Source of the DNA: Calcarisporiella thermophila CBS 279.70
Taxonomy: Eukaryota; Calcarisporiellomycota
Direction of reading: 5' to 3'
Length of the DNA stretch: 64,000 nucleotides
NCBI RefSeq assembly: GCF_041956535.1
Contig: NW_027192204.1
Coordinates: 615,905 to 679,904, forward strand
The position numbers were made by a program, and so were the translations under genes. Under the pieces are notes generated by a model, which ran no database searches, had not been told where the DNA came from, and saw nothing but the letters and a program-made list of their open reading frames with translations. Position 1 is the first letter of the stretch; every line of letters starts with the position of its first letter. Of the stretch, positions 1 through 12,174 are shown in pieces.

Positions 1-209
1 AAAGGAAGAGGAAAGATAAAGCAAAGGCGAAGAATAAAAAAAACTAATAAGCAAAAAGGTGAAAGAGAAAGGAAGTATGGGTACATATAGGGTCAAGTAA
101 ACAATATGTATACGGATATTAATCATGATGTAGAGAGGAATAAATAAGTTGGGGGGGGAGGGATGTTTTCGTATCTAACTATAGCCAGCTTCCTGTCAAT
201 TGCATCGGG

Positions 210-3200
210 CTAATTCGATCCTGCTTGGATTGGTGGGGTTTGCTTCATTAGAAAGCGCGCTGGCCCGAGAGCCGCTGCATTCGGCTCACCCTCTTTTTCG
301 CCACTCTTCATCTCGGCTCTCATTGCCGGGGGGAGGGAAAATTTGGAAGGCGGGGCGGATTCGGTGGGGGATGAGTCGGCGAGAAATGCGGGAGGACAAG
401 TCCAGGGAACAAAGGAGAAAGGGAGGAGGGGCGAAGGGTAGGAGACGGACTCGGAGGAGGACTTGCTTCTGCTCATTGTTTTGGAATGCTTGCGTGAGTA
501 CAAGGTGGTCGAGGTCAGAGAGGGAGACATTTGCGAGAACATGGTTGGGGAGAGGGCCACTGAGGTGGTGGGGGTGCTGGGGAGTGGGGCGGAAGGGGGC
601 GGCATCGCAGCCTCGGGTCGCATCGCATGTTGCCGGTGGCTCCGCGCCACCTCTTCGAGCTTCTTGCGGTTCTGCTCCACGATCAGGCACATCTCATCCA
701 CCACGGCTCCAATCCGGCCCCGCGTCAGCTCGGCCGCCTTCCTGCCCTGCAGCTGGATGTCGATATCTTCCTTGGTGCGGCGCACATCGCCGCCCGTCGA
801 GTGCGCCAGGAAAAACCGCATCTCCTGCTCGTACTTGAAGGTTGCTCTGATCTCCTCCGACAGCACCTGGATTTGGTGGCGCACATCGCGCGTCGGCCGG
901 GGGAATTTCTGGAGGGTGGAGTTCTCCGTCATCCCACTCAGCAAGAGGTTGAAGCCTTCCATCGTCACCCCATTGGCATCCATCGCCAACTCGCTGAGCA
1001 CGGTGTTCTGCCGCAACACCTGCGATATCACTGCAGCCCCTCGGTCGCCGACCCCTTGCCCGGTGATGTCGAGCCGCTTGAGGGCGCGATTCTCCAACAG
1101 GGACGCCAGCGCTCCCGTGAGCATGCTGCCCATCGGGGAGGCCACCGCGCCCTCTCCCGGGAGGAACTCGCCGCGGAAGTCAAGCTCCTCCAGCACGTGG
1201 TTTTCTCTCAGCAATACCTCCAGCATCCGGCCGGTGTCGGCCTCAATGGGACCCACCAACTTCAGCCCCGCCAAGTCCAGCCGCCGCAGGAACGTGTTGC
1301 GCGACAGGCACTCGAGCAGCTCTCGGAAGGAGGGGTCATCCCACTCGGTGTGAGCGAGTGAGAGGGAAACAGGCCCGATGGGGTCCAGGAGCGCGTAGCA
1401 GAACTTGGGCAGCATGGCAAGCTCGCGCGCCAGCGGATTCTCTTTTGCCGACAGGTGCAAGTCGTGAGGCACGACGCGGAAGAGCTGCGCCAGTTGGCCC
1501 CCGTGCAGCTGGCACTTGTCCACCGACAGGGTGTCGAGACACTGGGCCACCTCCGACGACAGGTAGGAGAGGAGGAAGGCGATCTGCCCGTCGCTGAGCG
1601 GGATGCCGCCAATGTCCAAGTGCCTGAGTTTGGTGAGGCGCAAGGGAAGCTGCTCGATCTGCTCCGTGCACCCCCTAATTCGCAGGGTGCGAAGGTGCAG
1701 CGCATCATGGAGCAGCCTCTCGAGCCCAATGGTGCACCCCACGTTTTTCACGTTCGCAGACAGGTCGAGGTAGGTGAGGTGTTCAGGCGAGGTCTGCTGG
1801 AGGGCCGACACGACCGCCTCGAGCTGCTTGGTGGTTAGCCCGCAATTCTCGATGCTCAGCTCCCGAATCGCCTTCCTGTTCCCCCTGATCCCCGCGATGA
1901 GAAAGCCCAGATCCTCGCCCCGTATCCGATTCCCCCCCAAGAAGAGCGAGTTGAGCCCCACCTGGCCGGTCTGCATCGCCGAGCCGAGGACGGAGATGGC
2001 GGTGTGCTCCATCCCCAGGCTGGCGATGCCGCAGCCCGTCAGGTCGAGCTTGCGCAGGTTCTTGTTCTCGACCACGAGGGCGTAGAGCTCCGAGGTGAGC
2101 ATGTTGACGCCATGCTGTGCCTGTTGGCTGTCCGGGTACGTGGCCCAGCCCTCGTCCTGCCGCGGGACCCAGGCCTCGAGGTCGGCCAGGTGGATGTCGC
2201 GGAGCGAGATTTCTCGAAAGAGGGGGTTGCTTCGCACGGCCCGGAAGAAGACCAGCAGTTCGAAGCGGTTGTATCCCTTGCCGTCGTCGGGCGGCAGCAG
2301 TTGCAGGCGCATGCCCGGTTTGCCCAGCCCTAGGCTCTCCATCTCCACGCGGATGCGGGCGGCCTGCGCGCCAAAGCCGGCACAGTAGGCCCCTAGCGAC
2401 TCGAAGAGGCCGCGGCCCGCCAGCTTGGTCATGTCGAAGAGAGGACGCAGCCCGGAGAACGGGGCCGGGTCCGGCACGAGCAGCTTGTAGCTGCGCTGGT
2501 GGGACGCCGTCAGTGTGTCGATGGCCCGCACCAGCTCACTTATCACGACCCCCGCGAACGCGGTGGCAAAGGTGAGCAGGCGCGGCCCGCCTTCGCGCTG
2601 ACGCAGCGCCAGGTTCACCTTGTCGTCGCGGCCCGTTGCGCCGATGACCATGATGGACAGCAGCCCGTACCGGTCCTCGTGGCCGATGATGCGGTGGTAG
2701 TCCGGGTCGGCCGCCGCCGCCCCGGGCAGCAGGTAGAAGTAGTGGCGGCCGATCGCCAGGCACACGTTCAAGCTCAGCTCGCGATGGCTGAACACCTCTT
2801 TTTCGGCGGGGAGGGCGGGGTGGGCGGAGCGCGCGGGGAAGTTGGGGTGGTCGAGGAGGACGATCTTCTGCAGTAGCACACGCTCGGTCCTGTCGGGGAG
2901 ATCCTTCTGGCGGCGCATCCGCTCCAGGGCCGTCTGCTGGTTCGATGGGGTGATAGTGACCATGAGCGGCAGCCAGGGCTGCGTCGCGCGCCGCAGCGCC
3001 TCCATCCAGCACTCCAGCTCATTCACCGTCTCCAGCACCATCACAAACTGCGCGGGGGCCTTGGTGACGGGGTGGAAGTGCATGACGCGCAGCGCCCACC
3101 GGAACTCCTCCATCTCGTAGACGGCGTACACATGGCGCATCTGCAGCATCACGCTCTCTGGGGGGATTTGGAGGGGGGCGGTGGCGCGCACGACGTCCCT

Positions 3201-3662
3201 GGAGAAGACAACCAGGTTGTTGAACACGGCGGTGGCCTTGTTCAGCGATTTGAATCGCAGTAGCGCGGAGTTGGTGAGGACGAAGTATTCGCGGTGGATC
3301 TTGCGAAAGAGCGACGAGCTGTGGTTGTGCTGCACCGGGCCGGCGTACACGAGCTGGATGCTCTCCTCGTCCGCAAAGAGCTCGCGGTTCGAGCCGTTGG
3401 AGCCCGAGCTCGAGCTGTTTCCCGAGGGCACCGTGTACAGCGGGCGCGAGAGCGAGACCACCGAGGCCGCATAGTGGGAGTGCTTCGCCGAGGCGGCCAT
3501 ATCGTGGTGGGGGAGGGACGGGGTGTGGTGAGGGTGAGGGCTGGATCGCGGGGTGTAGAGTGACTGCTTATCGTAGGGAAAATAGTGGGGCGAGAGGGGA
3601 ATGAGGGTCAATGGCGTGAGCGAGGGGGAGATGGAGGACGAGGTGAGGTTAGGAGATGACAT
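210..3662 (-). CDS. PH-like plus leucine-rich-repeat scaffold protein
   Basis: One uninterrupted frame of 1150 residues. Residues 1-100 are Ser/Pro/His-rich and disordered. Residues about 103-230 look like a PH-type fold (beta-rich, ending in an amphipathic helix rich in E/C/W). From about 470 to 920 there are ribonuclease-inhibitor-type leucine-rich repeats (LxxLxLxxN/C). The C-terminus is low-complexity Ser/Pro with a short coiled stretch near 960-1020. PH followed by RI-type LRRs recalls the CARMIL architecture and a family of fungal PH-LRR proteins; a scaffold role at membrane or cortex is inference. The apparent start lies only 17 bases from a 355-base assembly gap, so the true N-terminus may extend into it; Met55 is an alternative start. 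The gene is strikingly GC-rich, which produces long antisense open frames that I treat as shadows. Confidence 0.75.
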   Translation of the reverse strand: MSSPNLTSSSISPSLTPLTLIPLSPHYFPYDKQSLYTPRSSPHPHHTPSLPHHDMAASAKHSHYAASVVSLSRPLYTVPSGNSSSSGSNGSNRELFADEESIQLVYAGPVQHNHSSSLFRKIHREYFVLTNSALLRFKSLNKATAVFNNLVVFSRDVVRATAPLQIPPESVMLQMRHVYAVYEMEEFRWALRVMHFHPVTKAPAQFVMVLETVNELECWMEALRRATQPWLPLMVTITPSNQQTALERMRRQKDLPDRTERVLLQKIVLLDHPNFPARSAHPALPAEKEVFSHRELSLNVCLAIGRHYFYLLPGAAAADPDYHRIIGHEDRYGLLSIMVIGATGRDDKVNLALRQREGGPRLLTFATAFAGVVISELVRAIDTLTASHQRSYKLLVPDPAPFSGLRPLFDMTKLAGRGLFESLGAYCAGFGAQAARIRVEMESLGLGKPGMRLQLLPPDDGKGYNRFELLVFFRAVRSNPLFREISLRDIHLADLEAWVPRQDEGWATYPDSQQAQHGVNMLTSELYALVVENKNLRKLDLTGCGIASLGMEHTAISVLGSAMQTGQVGLNSLFLGGNRIRGEDLGFLIAGIRGNRKAIRELSIENCGLTTKQLEAVVSALQQTSPEHLTYLDLSANVKNVGCTIGLERLLHDALHLRTLRIRGCTEQIEQLPLRLTKLRHLDIGGIPLSDGQIAFLLSYLSSEVAQCLDTLSVDKCQLHGGQLAQLFRVVPHDLHLSAKENPLARELAMLPKFCYALLDPIGPVSLSLAHTEWDDPSFRELLECLSRNTFLRRLDLAGLKLVGPIEADTGRMLEVLLRENHVLEELDFRGEFLPGEGAVASPMGSMLTGALASLLENRALKRLDITGQGVGDRGAAVISQVLRQNTVLSELAMDANGVTMEGFNLLLSGMTENSTLQKFPRPTRDVRHQIQVLSEEIRATFKYEQEMRFFLAHSTGGDVRRTKEDIDIQLQGRKAAELTRGRIGAVVDEMCLIVEQNRKKLEEVARSHRQHAMRPEAAMPPPSAPLPSTPTTSVALSPTMFSQMSPSLTSTTLYSRKHSKTMSRSKSSSESVSYPSPLLPFSFVPWTCPPAFLADSSPTESAPPSKFSLPPAMRAEMKSGEKEGEPNAAALGPARFLMKQTPPIQAGSN

Positions 3663-3678
3663 GGCGGAAGACGAGCCC

Positions 3679-4033
3679 NNNNNNNNNNNNNNNNNNNNNN
3701 NNNNNNNNNNNNNNNNNNNNNNNNNNNNNNNNNNNNNNNNNNNNNNNNNNNNNNNNNNNNNNNNNNNNNNNNNNNNNNNNNNNNNNNNNNNNNNNNNNNN
3801 NNNNNNNNNNNNNNNNNNNNNNNNNNNNNNNNNNNNNNNNNNNNNNNNNNNNNNNNNNNNNNNNNNNNNNNNNNNNNNNNNNNNNNNNNNNNNNNNNNNN
3901 NNNNNNNNNNNNNNNNNNNNNNNNNNNNNNNNNNNNNNNNNNNNNNNNNNNNNNNNNNNNNNNNNNNNNNNNNNNNNNNNNNNNNNNNNNNNNNNNNNNN
4001 NNNNNNNNNNNNNNNNNNNNNNNNNNNNNNNNN
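3679..4033. other. assembly gap (355 N)
   Basis: A run of N interrupts the sequence immediately upstream of the PH-LRR gene start. Its promoter and possibly its first codons are hidden here. Confidence 0.99.
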
Positions 4034-7000
4034 TTGGTGGGTGTCTTGTGAGGAAACGGGAGGGAGTTAGTCATTCTGACAGGAGAATATGACAGTAGTG
4101 AACTTGGGCATGTATTCTTGGGGAGGCTCTCTTTAGCAAGCGGCTATAGGGCTTACCTTATATTCGGCTTCTTCAAGAGGAAAAGGAGAGGGCGAGGAGA
4201 GAGAGAGAGAGAGAGACGGTGCAATAGAGGAGTGGTATCACGAGTTGAACGCGGTGAAGGAGTCGAGAGTGTCGAGACGAGAAGACTAGAGGGGAGTGCA
4301 GGCACTATTACTTAAATAGCATCCGACAAGAGTGCGTGCCGATAGCCTTGCGAGTTGGTTTGACGCCACGGCCCTGAGGAAAGATGCACCAGACTATTGG
4401 GGAGGTGGATCGTTCTTGAAAAAAAAAAAATAAAATAAAACAACAAACAAAAAACATTCCATAATCTTTCCTGAGGCAGCCCCTCCCGCTGATGCTCAGG
4501 GGGAGCGCCTGCATACATCCAGTCGTGATCAGTGGAACGGCCCGATCAACGCATGCCTCTTGGCGGGCGCGTCGCGAGCCGCACAGCTCCTTGGGCAAGG
4601 CCGCTAAGGATCACGGGCGGCGGCGGGAGAATGGGTTACGGCAAGAAGGGGGGGGGGATTCCAGATGAACCTTAAAGGCGGTGCCATGCTTTGTGAAATT
4701 AGGTTAATTTTCCAGTACCGGTTGCCTATGCTCGGATTTCCCCAGTCACCGGCTTAATCGAGCCCAACGTGCCTCATAGCGTCGAGATGCCCTTCAGCAG
4801 GCAGCCATTCTGCGAGCCTTGTTTCGCGTGGGGCGGCCTGCTGAAACGCGCTCTGATACTCCACCATATAGGGTATCTCCTAACCAATCTCCGCATCGGA
4901 TAATGCGAGGAATTGGCGATGCTCGGTTGTTATGCACATGGGCTCGCAACAAGCTAGTGTATGCGAACCCCAGCGGGAAAAAAGCTAATAAGCATGGGAG
5001 CCGGTTTCCTTTCTGCGCATTGAGTTTTCCCAAGTGCCCGACATGCATATCCTGCGGGCAACTCGACCTCTCCTTCCAGTCTTGCACTCTCAAGCCGCTG
5101 GAAATATCAAAACCCCCTCGCGCTCCATCCTCCATTCGCTTCTAGCCTGGAGCCCAATCTTGGTTGCGGCGGCTTTTATCGCGTCCCTGATATATTACCA
5201 GCTGGTCCACCCCATGTGAATCCCTAGCATAGGACATTATGATGTCCTAATCGGCTAGCTCGCTATGTAATTGATTGCCGCCGAATATGGCGCTTTTGTC
5301 CTCTCTGTTTTCTCGTTGGATGCTATTGTCCAATACTCCACTATTTTAACTTCTCAGTCCACCTCCTCGCACATGATCATTCCCTTGCATTCCCATTTGC
5401 TAATACTACAGTTTCAATTGCTAGCAGTAGGAGTGCATCAATGCAATTGATAGAGGACGAATCCTTTACATGCACGATGAATGGCGGGCTTGAAGCTAGC
5501 ATCGGACAAAATTGTAATAGCAACTCTTTCTACCTTCACAAGTTCTTTTGAATAGCCTTTGTAAGCCTTTCTAGTCCAATGCATATCGTATTGGATTGGA
5601 GTGGGAAGAGTAGTAGCTAGAGTATCTTTATTGCACTCTTTCGACCATCTCTATTAAAGTGTCAGTTCGTTTTCTCTCTAGTGGCATGCTGTATTATGTG
5701 CTGCCATTAGTGATTACCCCTCGTTTTTCGCTCTACCTAACGTCCGCTACTTCGCAAGAGGCTACAGAGCGGTGCCGGGCAGTCAGCCTTTCCCAAATGA
5801 TCGGACAACTCTCTCTAAATGGGAAGTATTGGAGGTTGCAATAGTATATAGTGTGAAATATTCCAAGCATATCCCGGCAATCCAATCTATCAAGGTTATT
5901 TATCCATAAAGGACCAGAGAAGGTTGATTCTTAGAACAAGTTGCGGGATAGAAATCCCCGCCAGAACCAATGCAAGCGATCGGTGCGGGCGTGGTACACT
6001 GTGCTCAGTGAGCTCTTCTCATGGACCGGTGTCGGAGTATTTGCCATGTATAGAGTGACCATAGTCTTGCCTAATAATGAAATATTCACTGGCAAACTAA
6101 TTCATTGCTCGGTCGAGAGAGGAAATCCCTTGGTATTACACAAATGACTACTACCTGAATCTAGTATTTGGACTGTGTGAGTGCTCAGCCAATCCGATTA
6201 GGTAGTTTTACATTCTACCCTTTCATTCCAACAATGCTACGTGTCTTCAAAGAATGAAATATGGCTACAAACTGCTTCTATTCATTTTTGGCCGATCCAT
6301 CCTCTCAGTGGAGATTAGAGCACCTTGGGTTTATCGTAATATTGCCAGTTTTCAAGCGTCAATAGATCACATGGGGCTAGGTGAGATCCTGGTGTGCCAA
6401 TGAAATTCAATTCCTAAACTAGGTCGTGGAAGAGAGAGACGCAAAAGTGAGAAAAGAGGGGAGAAAATGGAGAAATTCTCCTGTGAAGTCCTCTTTAGGC
6501 ATGGGATGGGGTGGGAAATCCATTCCTGGCTCAATGGTAGAGGCATGTCGCGGCTGGTAGATCAGTGAGGACCTCTCTCGCTCTCCTGTATCCCTCCGCG
6601 TAACTCATGCGGTACTCTCCAAAATAAGGCCAGGATCGCCAGCAAACAGGTGTGTATAGAGTCCTGATCCAATATTTGCCCTTTGCAGGGAAAACGAATC
6701 ACCGCACTAGAGCCACATCCGGTAGGAGTGGCTTCACGCATCTATTTCGTTATATATCCATATATGCAAGCACACCAGCGTTTCCATCCCCTCGCCAAGC
6801 GGCCCAGAATGTTTGGCCTCCGGCCTCCGTCTCCGCAGCCGTCCGCCCACTCTCCCGATTCAATCGGCCGCCGCCTTTCCGAGTCTGAACCCTGGCCGCT
6901 GTGCTGACGGTGGTGGGCTCACATATCCCACCGCGGCACTAATACATATCTTGCCGGATCATTTCCAAGTGGCCCAAATTCGTGCAAAAAATTCACGCTT

Positions 7001-7264
7001 TTCCAAGCCGCGTTGCGATTCGCTCGGAAAAAGGTCACACATTCTCTTCACACATTTATTTCCTCTTCGGCTTTTCCCTGTTAGATCAACGCAGCTCGCA
7101 TCCATACCCTCGCTCTCCCGTCCTCCTCCTCCCTCCCCCATTCTCATCGCACTCTTTTGCATTGTTGTTGGCCCTCTAATCTCCGCATTCGCATCACGAG
7201 GGTGCATTCTTCCTCTCTCCTCTTTGAATTGCTGTGATTATCAAGAGAAGCGAGCAGTGGGCTT
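4034..7264. other. intergenic region with simple repeats, no supported gene
   Basis: Holds a GA-repeat (about 4195-4217), an A-rich run near 4420-4440, a G-run near 4645 and a CT-rich stretch leading into Nem1. Several short open frames overlap in 6650-7313 but none shows domain, codon or splice support. It probably contains the 5' regions of the two flanking divergent genes. Confidence 0.5.
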
Positions 7265-8535
7265 ATGGCAACCCAATCGATCTCATTCATCAACAGAAAG
7301 AATTCAACCCTGACTCTCGCCCATCCATTTTCCACCGCCGCCCCGCTGCTCTCCACCGATTCTGCGCCCATGCCGCCTGCCGCTCAGCCCACCCCTCATC
7401 CGCAAACACTGGCCACATTCCCTTTTGTATTTGCTCTTCGCTACATCGCTCTTTTCTACACATATGTCTTTGGCCTTTTTCAATCAGGATCCAAATCGGT
7501 GCGGGATGCCCATGTGATTGATTTAGAGGATACTGAAGACGAATCTTCGGGGAAAACAAGCGCCTGTGCAACCGACCCCGCAGAGGAAATTGTCATGACT
7601 TCAACCGGGATCACCATGAAACCCACTGCACGGCGCCGTTTTGGAAACCCCAAAGGGGCCAAAGTACGTTTAGCGCCGGCTGGCAGTGGCGCAACCGAAT
7701 CGGCCGCTTTTGCGGTCAAGTCCCCTGCTGCCTCAACCGAAACTGCTGCTTCCGCCACCGGTGCCCCCTCCGCCTCCTTTCCCTCCTCTGGCACCTCGCA
7801 CACCTCCCCACCTACCGCATACTGGCGTCAAAAAACGCTGGTCCTTGATCTGGATGAGACGCTGATTCACTCCACTTCACGCGGCAGCTTCAAGGCGGAT
7901 GCCCATCACGTTGAAGTGCTTGTCGACAACCACGCGTGCTTATACTATGTGTACAAGAGGCCCCACGTCGACTATTTCTTGCGCAAGGTGAGCGAATGGT
8001 ACCGGGTGGTGGTGTATACCGCATCGATGGCCGAGTACGCAGACCCCGTCATTGACTGGCTTGATCCGCGCGGAAGCATTATTTCTGCACGATATTTTCG
8101 AAAAGTAAGCATCCTAACATGGCCTCTATGCTACTCCACTTTTGACTAACGGAGGGGAAAAAATACTTGTTTCTTTTTCGCACCATAGTCATGCATACAA
8201 GGTGACGATGGAAGTTATTTTAAGGACTTGACGATTATCGAGCCTGACCTCTCGAAAGTGTGCCTGGTGGATAACTCCCCCGCATCGTTTTGCTTAAATC
8301 AAGGTAGAGTAGAAGGATCCCTTTGACTATTCTTGGCAAGACCTCTATTCCTAACAACCCATGGCCTTGACATACTCTAGAAAACGGAATACCAATAGAA
8401 AGTTGGATCAACGATCCTAATGACGAGGCATTGCTCGACTTGCTCCCCTTTCTTGACGCACTACGCTTTACCGAGGATGTACGCTCCGTGCTCTCCTTGA
8501 GATTACTTGGAGTGGAGCAAAGTAAACCTGGGTGA
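7265..8535 (+). CDS. NEM1: Nem1/CTDNEP1-type nuclear envelope protein phosphatase
   Basis: Exons 7265-8104, 8189-8303 and 8381-8535. An N-terminal hydrophobic segment (about residues 51-75) would anchor the protein in the nuclear envelope/ER. The catalytic FCP1/HAD domain opens with [12 protein letters not shown] (two catalytic Asp of DxDxT/V), continues with [16 protein letters not shown] and [18 protein letters not shown], and ends with [17 protein letters not shown] and the [14 protein letters not shown] helix, all typical of Nem1/Dullard rather than general SCP phosphatases. In the known family the Nem1-Spo7 complex dephosphorylates the phosphatidate phosphatase Pah1, controlling triacylglycerol against phospholipid synthesis. 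About 100 disordered residues separate the anchor from the catalytic domain. No Spo7 gene is visible here. Confidence 0.92.
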
Positions 8536-9117
8536 CCTAGGGGAGAGGATTGCGTTATTTTTATTTCCTGGTTCTTTTTTTTTTATTATTTTGAACGGTT
8601 GTAAGTGTCTATCTATTTCTATTCATTAAGTAATTTTTTCTTTCTTTTTTCTTTTTATCTCTCCTTCTTCTTCTATCGCCTCCTTCTCCTTCTCCTTCTC
8701 TTTATTATTTTTTTAATTGATATATTAAGATCATTCTTTGAATCCTCTTTCAGCTAAACTTTTACTTTATATATATATATATACGATGATCTCCTTTTCG
8801 ATTCTTTTCTTGCCTTCACTTTTACTTTCTTTCTTCTGCTTTTTTCTGTATTATAAATTCTCTTTTCTTTTCTTTTGTGCTGAATTGATTTTATTTTCCT
8901 TAATGGATCGCTGGTATGCCTTTCGCTAGTCTTACAAACAGTTCCCATGATAGATCTTGAAAAACAGATGGAACGATTTTTTTATCGTATGACGTAATCA
9001 GCCACCATGTGCTGAGAAAAATCGAGTTTTTTTATTTATACATATGCGTTTTCTTAAACAATAGTGTTTTTAGCCTCGTCCATGAGAACGCATTGACAAA
9101 AAAATATTAAACATAAA
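8536..9117. other. intergenic region, pyrimidine-rich
   Basis: Long CT/T-rich runs (8570-8900) and an AT dinucleotide run near 8769-8782. Nothing coding is supported. Confidence 0.6.
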
Positions 9118-9262
9118 TTGGATGTTAATCTAACCATTTGCTTTAATAAAAAAATGTGGAATGATATAGATGATCACAGCGGAACCATCAATGGCGGGGT
9201 ACATCTAAAAGGTTTAGCCAGTCGAAGACAGCAGCAACAGCTACAGCAACAACAACAGCAAA

Positions 9263-9301
<39 letters not shown>

Positions 9302-12174
9302 AACAGCAGCAACAACAGCAGCAACAACAACAACAACAACAACAACAGCAGCAGGCGCAAAATGACCAAAAGCAACCACAGCCGCAACAGGCGCATCATA
9401 CGCAACAGATGCAACAAGGGCACCCAGCTCAGTCCATCCAACAATCTAATCAATCACCTCAATCATCCTGGCAACACGTTCCTCCTCCTTCGCTGCAGGT
9501 ACAGCAAACCCCGCAGAATGCAGCCGTGTCAAATAGTGATCGTGTGGCAAAATTCAAGGCCATGCTCGAGAAACGGCGATCGGCCCTGCGGGCAGGAACA
9601 AAATCGGAATCTGGAACTCCTGACAATGCGGCTGGTGAAGAGAAGGTGACGGGTGCGCCATCATCAACAGTATCCACTCCTACACCGTCTTCGAATGCTG
9701 CTATGCCTAACTCTGTGGCTAACCCAGCAAATAACACTATCGCGCCTACGTTTGACGCTATACCTCCCTCCAAGCAGCCAGAACGGGTAGCTAGCCTACC
9801 CTATAATGGAGTGAAAATAGAACCGCAAGATTTCAGTGATCGACGTGAATTCCAGGACAATGATAAAAGAGGCGAGACACAAGGAAATGTTCGAGGCCCT
9901 TCATCCCTAGAAAAGCATGAATCTGTAATGATGACACCACCGACTTCATCTTTTTCATCCTCAACCCCCTCATCCAATATTCCAAGCGCTTCAGCCGTGC
10001 AACCCATGCCTGATGTAATGGCATCATCTGCAGCGCCTGCTACGCCTGCTACGCCTGCTATGCCTGCTGTACTCACAGCCCCTCCTGCATCTACCGCACT
10101 ACCGATTGCTGCTGAAACTATGGATCCAGAATATGAATCACCAGGAACCGTTGACCATACACGGAATATCTTGCGTATGAGTATGGATCTCAAGGTGTTT
10201 GAAACCACGCTGGGCAAGTTGGTGCAGCAGTCGCGGGACGTGCAGGATAGAGACTCGGATCTCTCGGAACGCGCAAAACAGCTAGAGGCTGAGCTCAGAG
10301 CCATCCACACGACCCGGGCGAAATTAGAACATGAGAGACAGATGGTCGACGAAGACATTCGATTCTTTAGCCAGCTGATCAACGAAAGACGCATCGTTAT
10401 GTCTGACATGCTGGAGCAGACCGGTATCGCTGCACAGAGCGTGACGAGTGGCGAGCTCCTTCTGGAATTGCTGAGCGAGCCGTCGACCGGAGACGGATAC
10501 GGACGCGCTCCAGCGGCCGGCAAGAAAAAGAAGACCTCCAGATACTGCTACTCATACAACTTCGGCGACTCGTGTGAACGCGGGAAAGCATGTCCGGACC
10601 TCCACGCATGCTGCTTCTGCGCCAACCGACACCCCTCCGCTGCGTGCCGAGCAGTGTCGCTGGTCGCCAGTGAAGCAGAGGTCCCGAAGCCTCGTATCTC
10701 TCTGGACATCGCCCTTGAGGGGATGAACTGGATCCCCGTCGCCACCTCCGAGGTGCTCTCGCGGCTTCGTGCCGTCAGCCACCGGATCTCGCATACAGGG
10801 CGCCTGATTGCCGATCATGCCGACTTCGAGCATGTCACTCTGCCCGCCAAACACGTGCTGCTTCCGCGCACTGAACTCATTCGGAAGGCAGTGCGCGATT
10901 CTCCTCACTTTGATCCATGCTATTCCGCGCATATTTGTCAAGTTTGGAACGACGAGAAATTCAGAGGGGAAAACCACTCCACCGTCACCTGCCAATCGCA
11001 GCATATGTGCTGGCGTTGCTTCGAGAACACCCACCGGGCGTTCGATTGCCCCTACGCTGTTTCAGGTATTTAATATCAATTTTTTCATATTCAACTTGAG
11101 ATGTTCTTTTCAGGTTTGAATTGGTAAAAAGATAAACGTGTTTACTCCTTATGCTTCTTTCTTTTTCCCCCTCCCCCTTCCTCTCCTCTCATCTCCTCTC
11201 TCTCGCGCCCCTTTCCCTCACTCCCACTCTCACTCCCGCTCTCACTCCCACCCTCACTCTCCCACTCTTCGACCTTGGTTTCCCTTGTATATCCAGAGAG
11301 ATCATTGGACGATCACGCGATATCAACCACGAGGAAGAATAGGATTGATCCTGCTGCTGCTAACCATAATGATGATGTGATAGATTCACTGATGGATGCC
11401 GACGCCAAGGACGAGAGAAGAAGAAGCTCCGTGAATGTGATTTCGGACGAGGAGAAATCCAGCCCGAGGGAATCTCGCCGAGCATCTCGCACCGCCGATG
11501 ACGCAGACGACAGGATAAGCTCGCCCGGAAAGATGGAAGAAATCGATCCCCACGATCCCACCTCCCCCTCCAAGCAGCTCCCCCGGCCGCATGTGTCGCA
11601 GGATCTCTCGCAACACCCCTCCATGCGACATCCAAAATACCGTCGTGACACCCGGTTTACCCCACACCAATCCACCCCACCCCCGCCCCATCTGGCCGAT
11701 ATACCCGTCCCACCGCTCGGTTCGCGCTATGACTCCTCCTCGCGGGCCAGCTCTCGATCACGGCGCGAGACCATTGAGGGTGGTGGAAGAGGCTATCCTC
11801 GTTATGATCCTTACGAGAGGCCCTACGCGCCCCCCTACCGAGAGAGAGAGCGCGAAAAAGGGTTTGGGCGAGGTCGCCCTCGCGATACGAGCAGATATAG
11901 GCGCTCAATGTCCCCGTGGGACGCAGAGGGCCGCGTTCCCCAGCCTGCTCCTCCCAATCATCACAACGAATGGGTACCTCCTGCCGGAGGTTATCCGCTC
12001 CCCGCGGCGCATACCGGGAATTTCCCCCCTCAGCCCACCGCTGCGCGACGGCCCTACCCCGAAGCTGAGCACTACAAGCGCCCTACCGGCTACCCCGAAA
12101 ACTACTATGGCTACGAACGCTATGAACCGGAGAGATATTCCATGCCTCCCCCTCGCCGCCCCCCACTTTATTAA
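9118..12174 (+). CDS. polyglutamine protein with CCCH and CCHC zinc fingers
   Basis: Two exons, 9118-11065 and 11297-12174; the 231-nt intron carries a CT-rich array. Domains in order: a CAG/CAA-encoded polyglutamine tract (about residues 38-80, DNA 9229-9354); a long Ser/Thr/Pro/Ala-rich region; a coiled coil around residues 350-430; a CCCH finger (C-x8-C-x5-C-x3-H, starting RYCYSYNFGD); a degenerate knuckle (C-x2-C-x3-H-x4-C); a canonical CCHC knuckle (C-x2-C-x4-H-x4-C, starting CWRCFENTH); then an Arg/Ser/Pro/Tyr-rich tail with RS-like and RYDPY patterns. The set suggests RNA binding and phase separation, but I recognise no orthologue. Met13 is an alternative start. A gag-like origin is possible because CCCH plus CCHC pairs occur in some retroelement proteins, though nothing retroviral lies nearby. 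Confidence 0.7.
9229..9354 (+). repeat. CAG/CAA trinucleotide repeat encoding polyglutamine
   Basis: Mixed CAG and CAA codons with occasional CTA/AAG interruptions give about 40 glutamines. Mixing of the two codons usually stabilises such tracts against slippage. Confidence 0.95.

Noticed and set aside
200-3563. Several long open frames antisense to or overlapping the PH-LRR gene
   Set aside because: They follow from the high GC content and codon pattern of the real gene; no domains, and compositions are Arg/Ala-rich shadows.
6525-6600. TGGCTCAATGGTAGAGGC resembles a tRNA A-box
   Set aside because: No B-box follows within tRNA distance and the sequence does not fold into a cloverleaf.
6652-7313. 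Three overlapping open frames upstream of Nem1
   Set aside because: Low-complexity Ser/Pro/Arg products, no motif, no consistent splice link to Nem1; most likely leader sequence.
9188-9453. Minus-strand poly-Leu/poly-Val frames
   Set aside because: Direct shadows of the CAG/CAA glutamine repeat.
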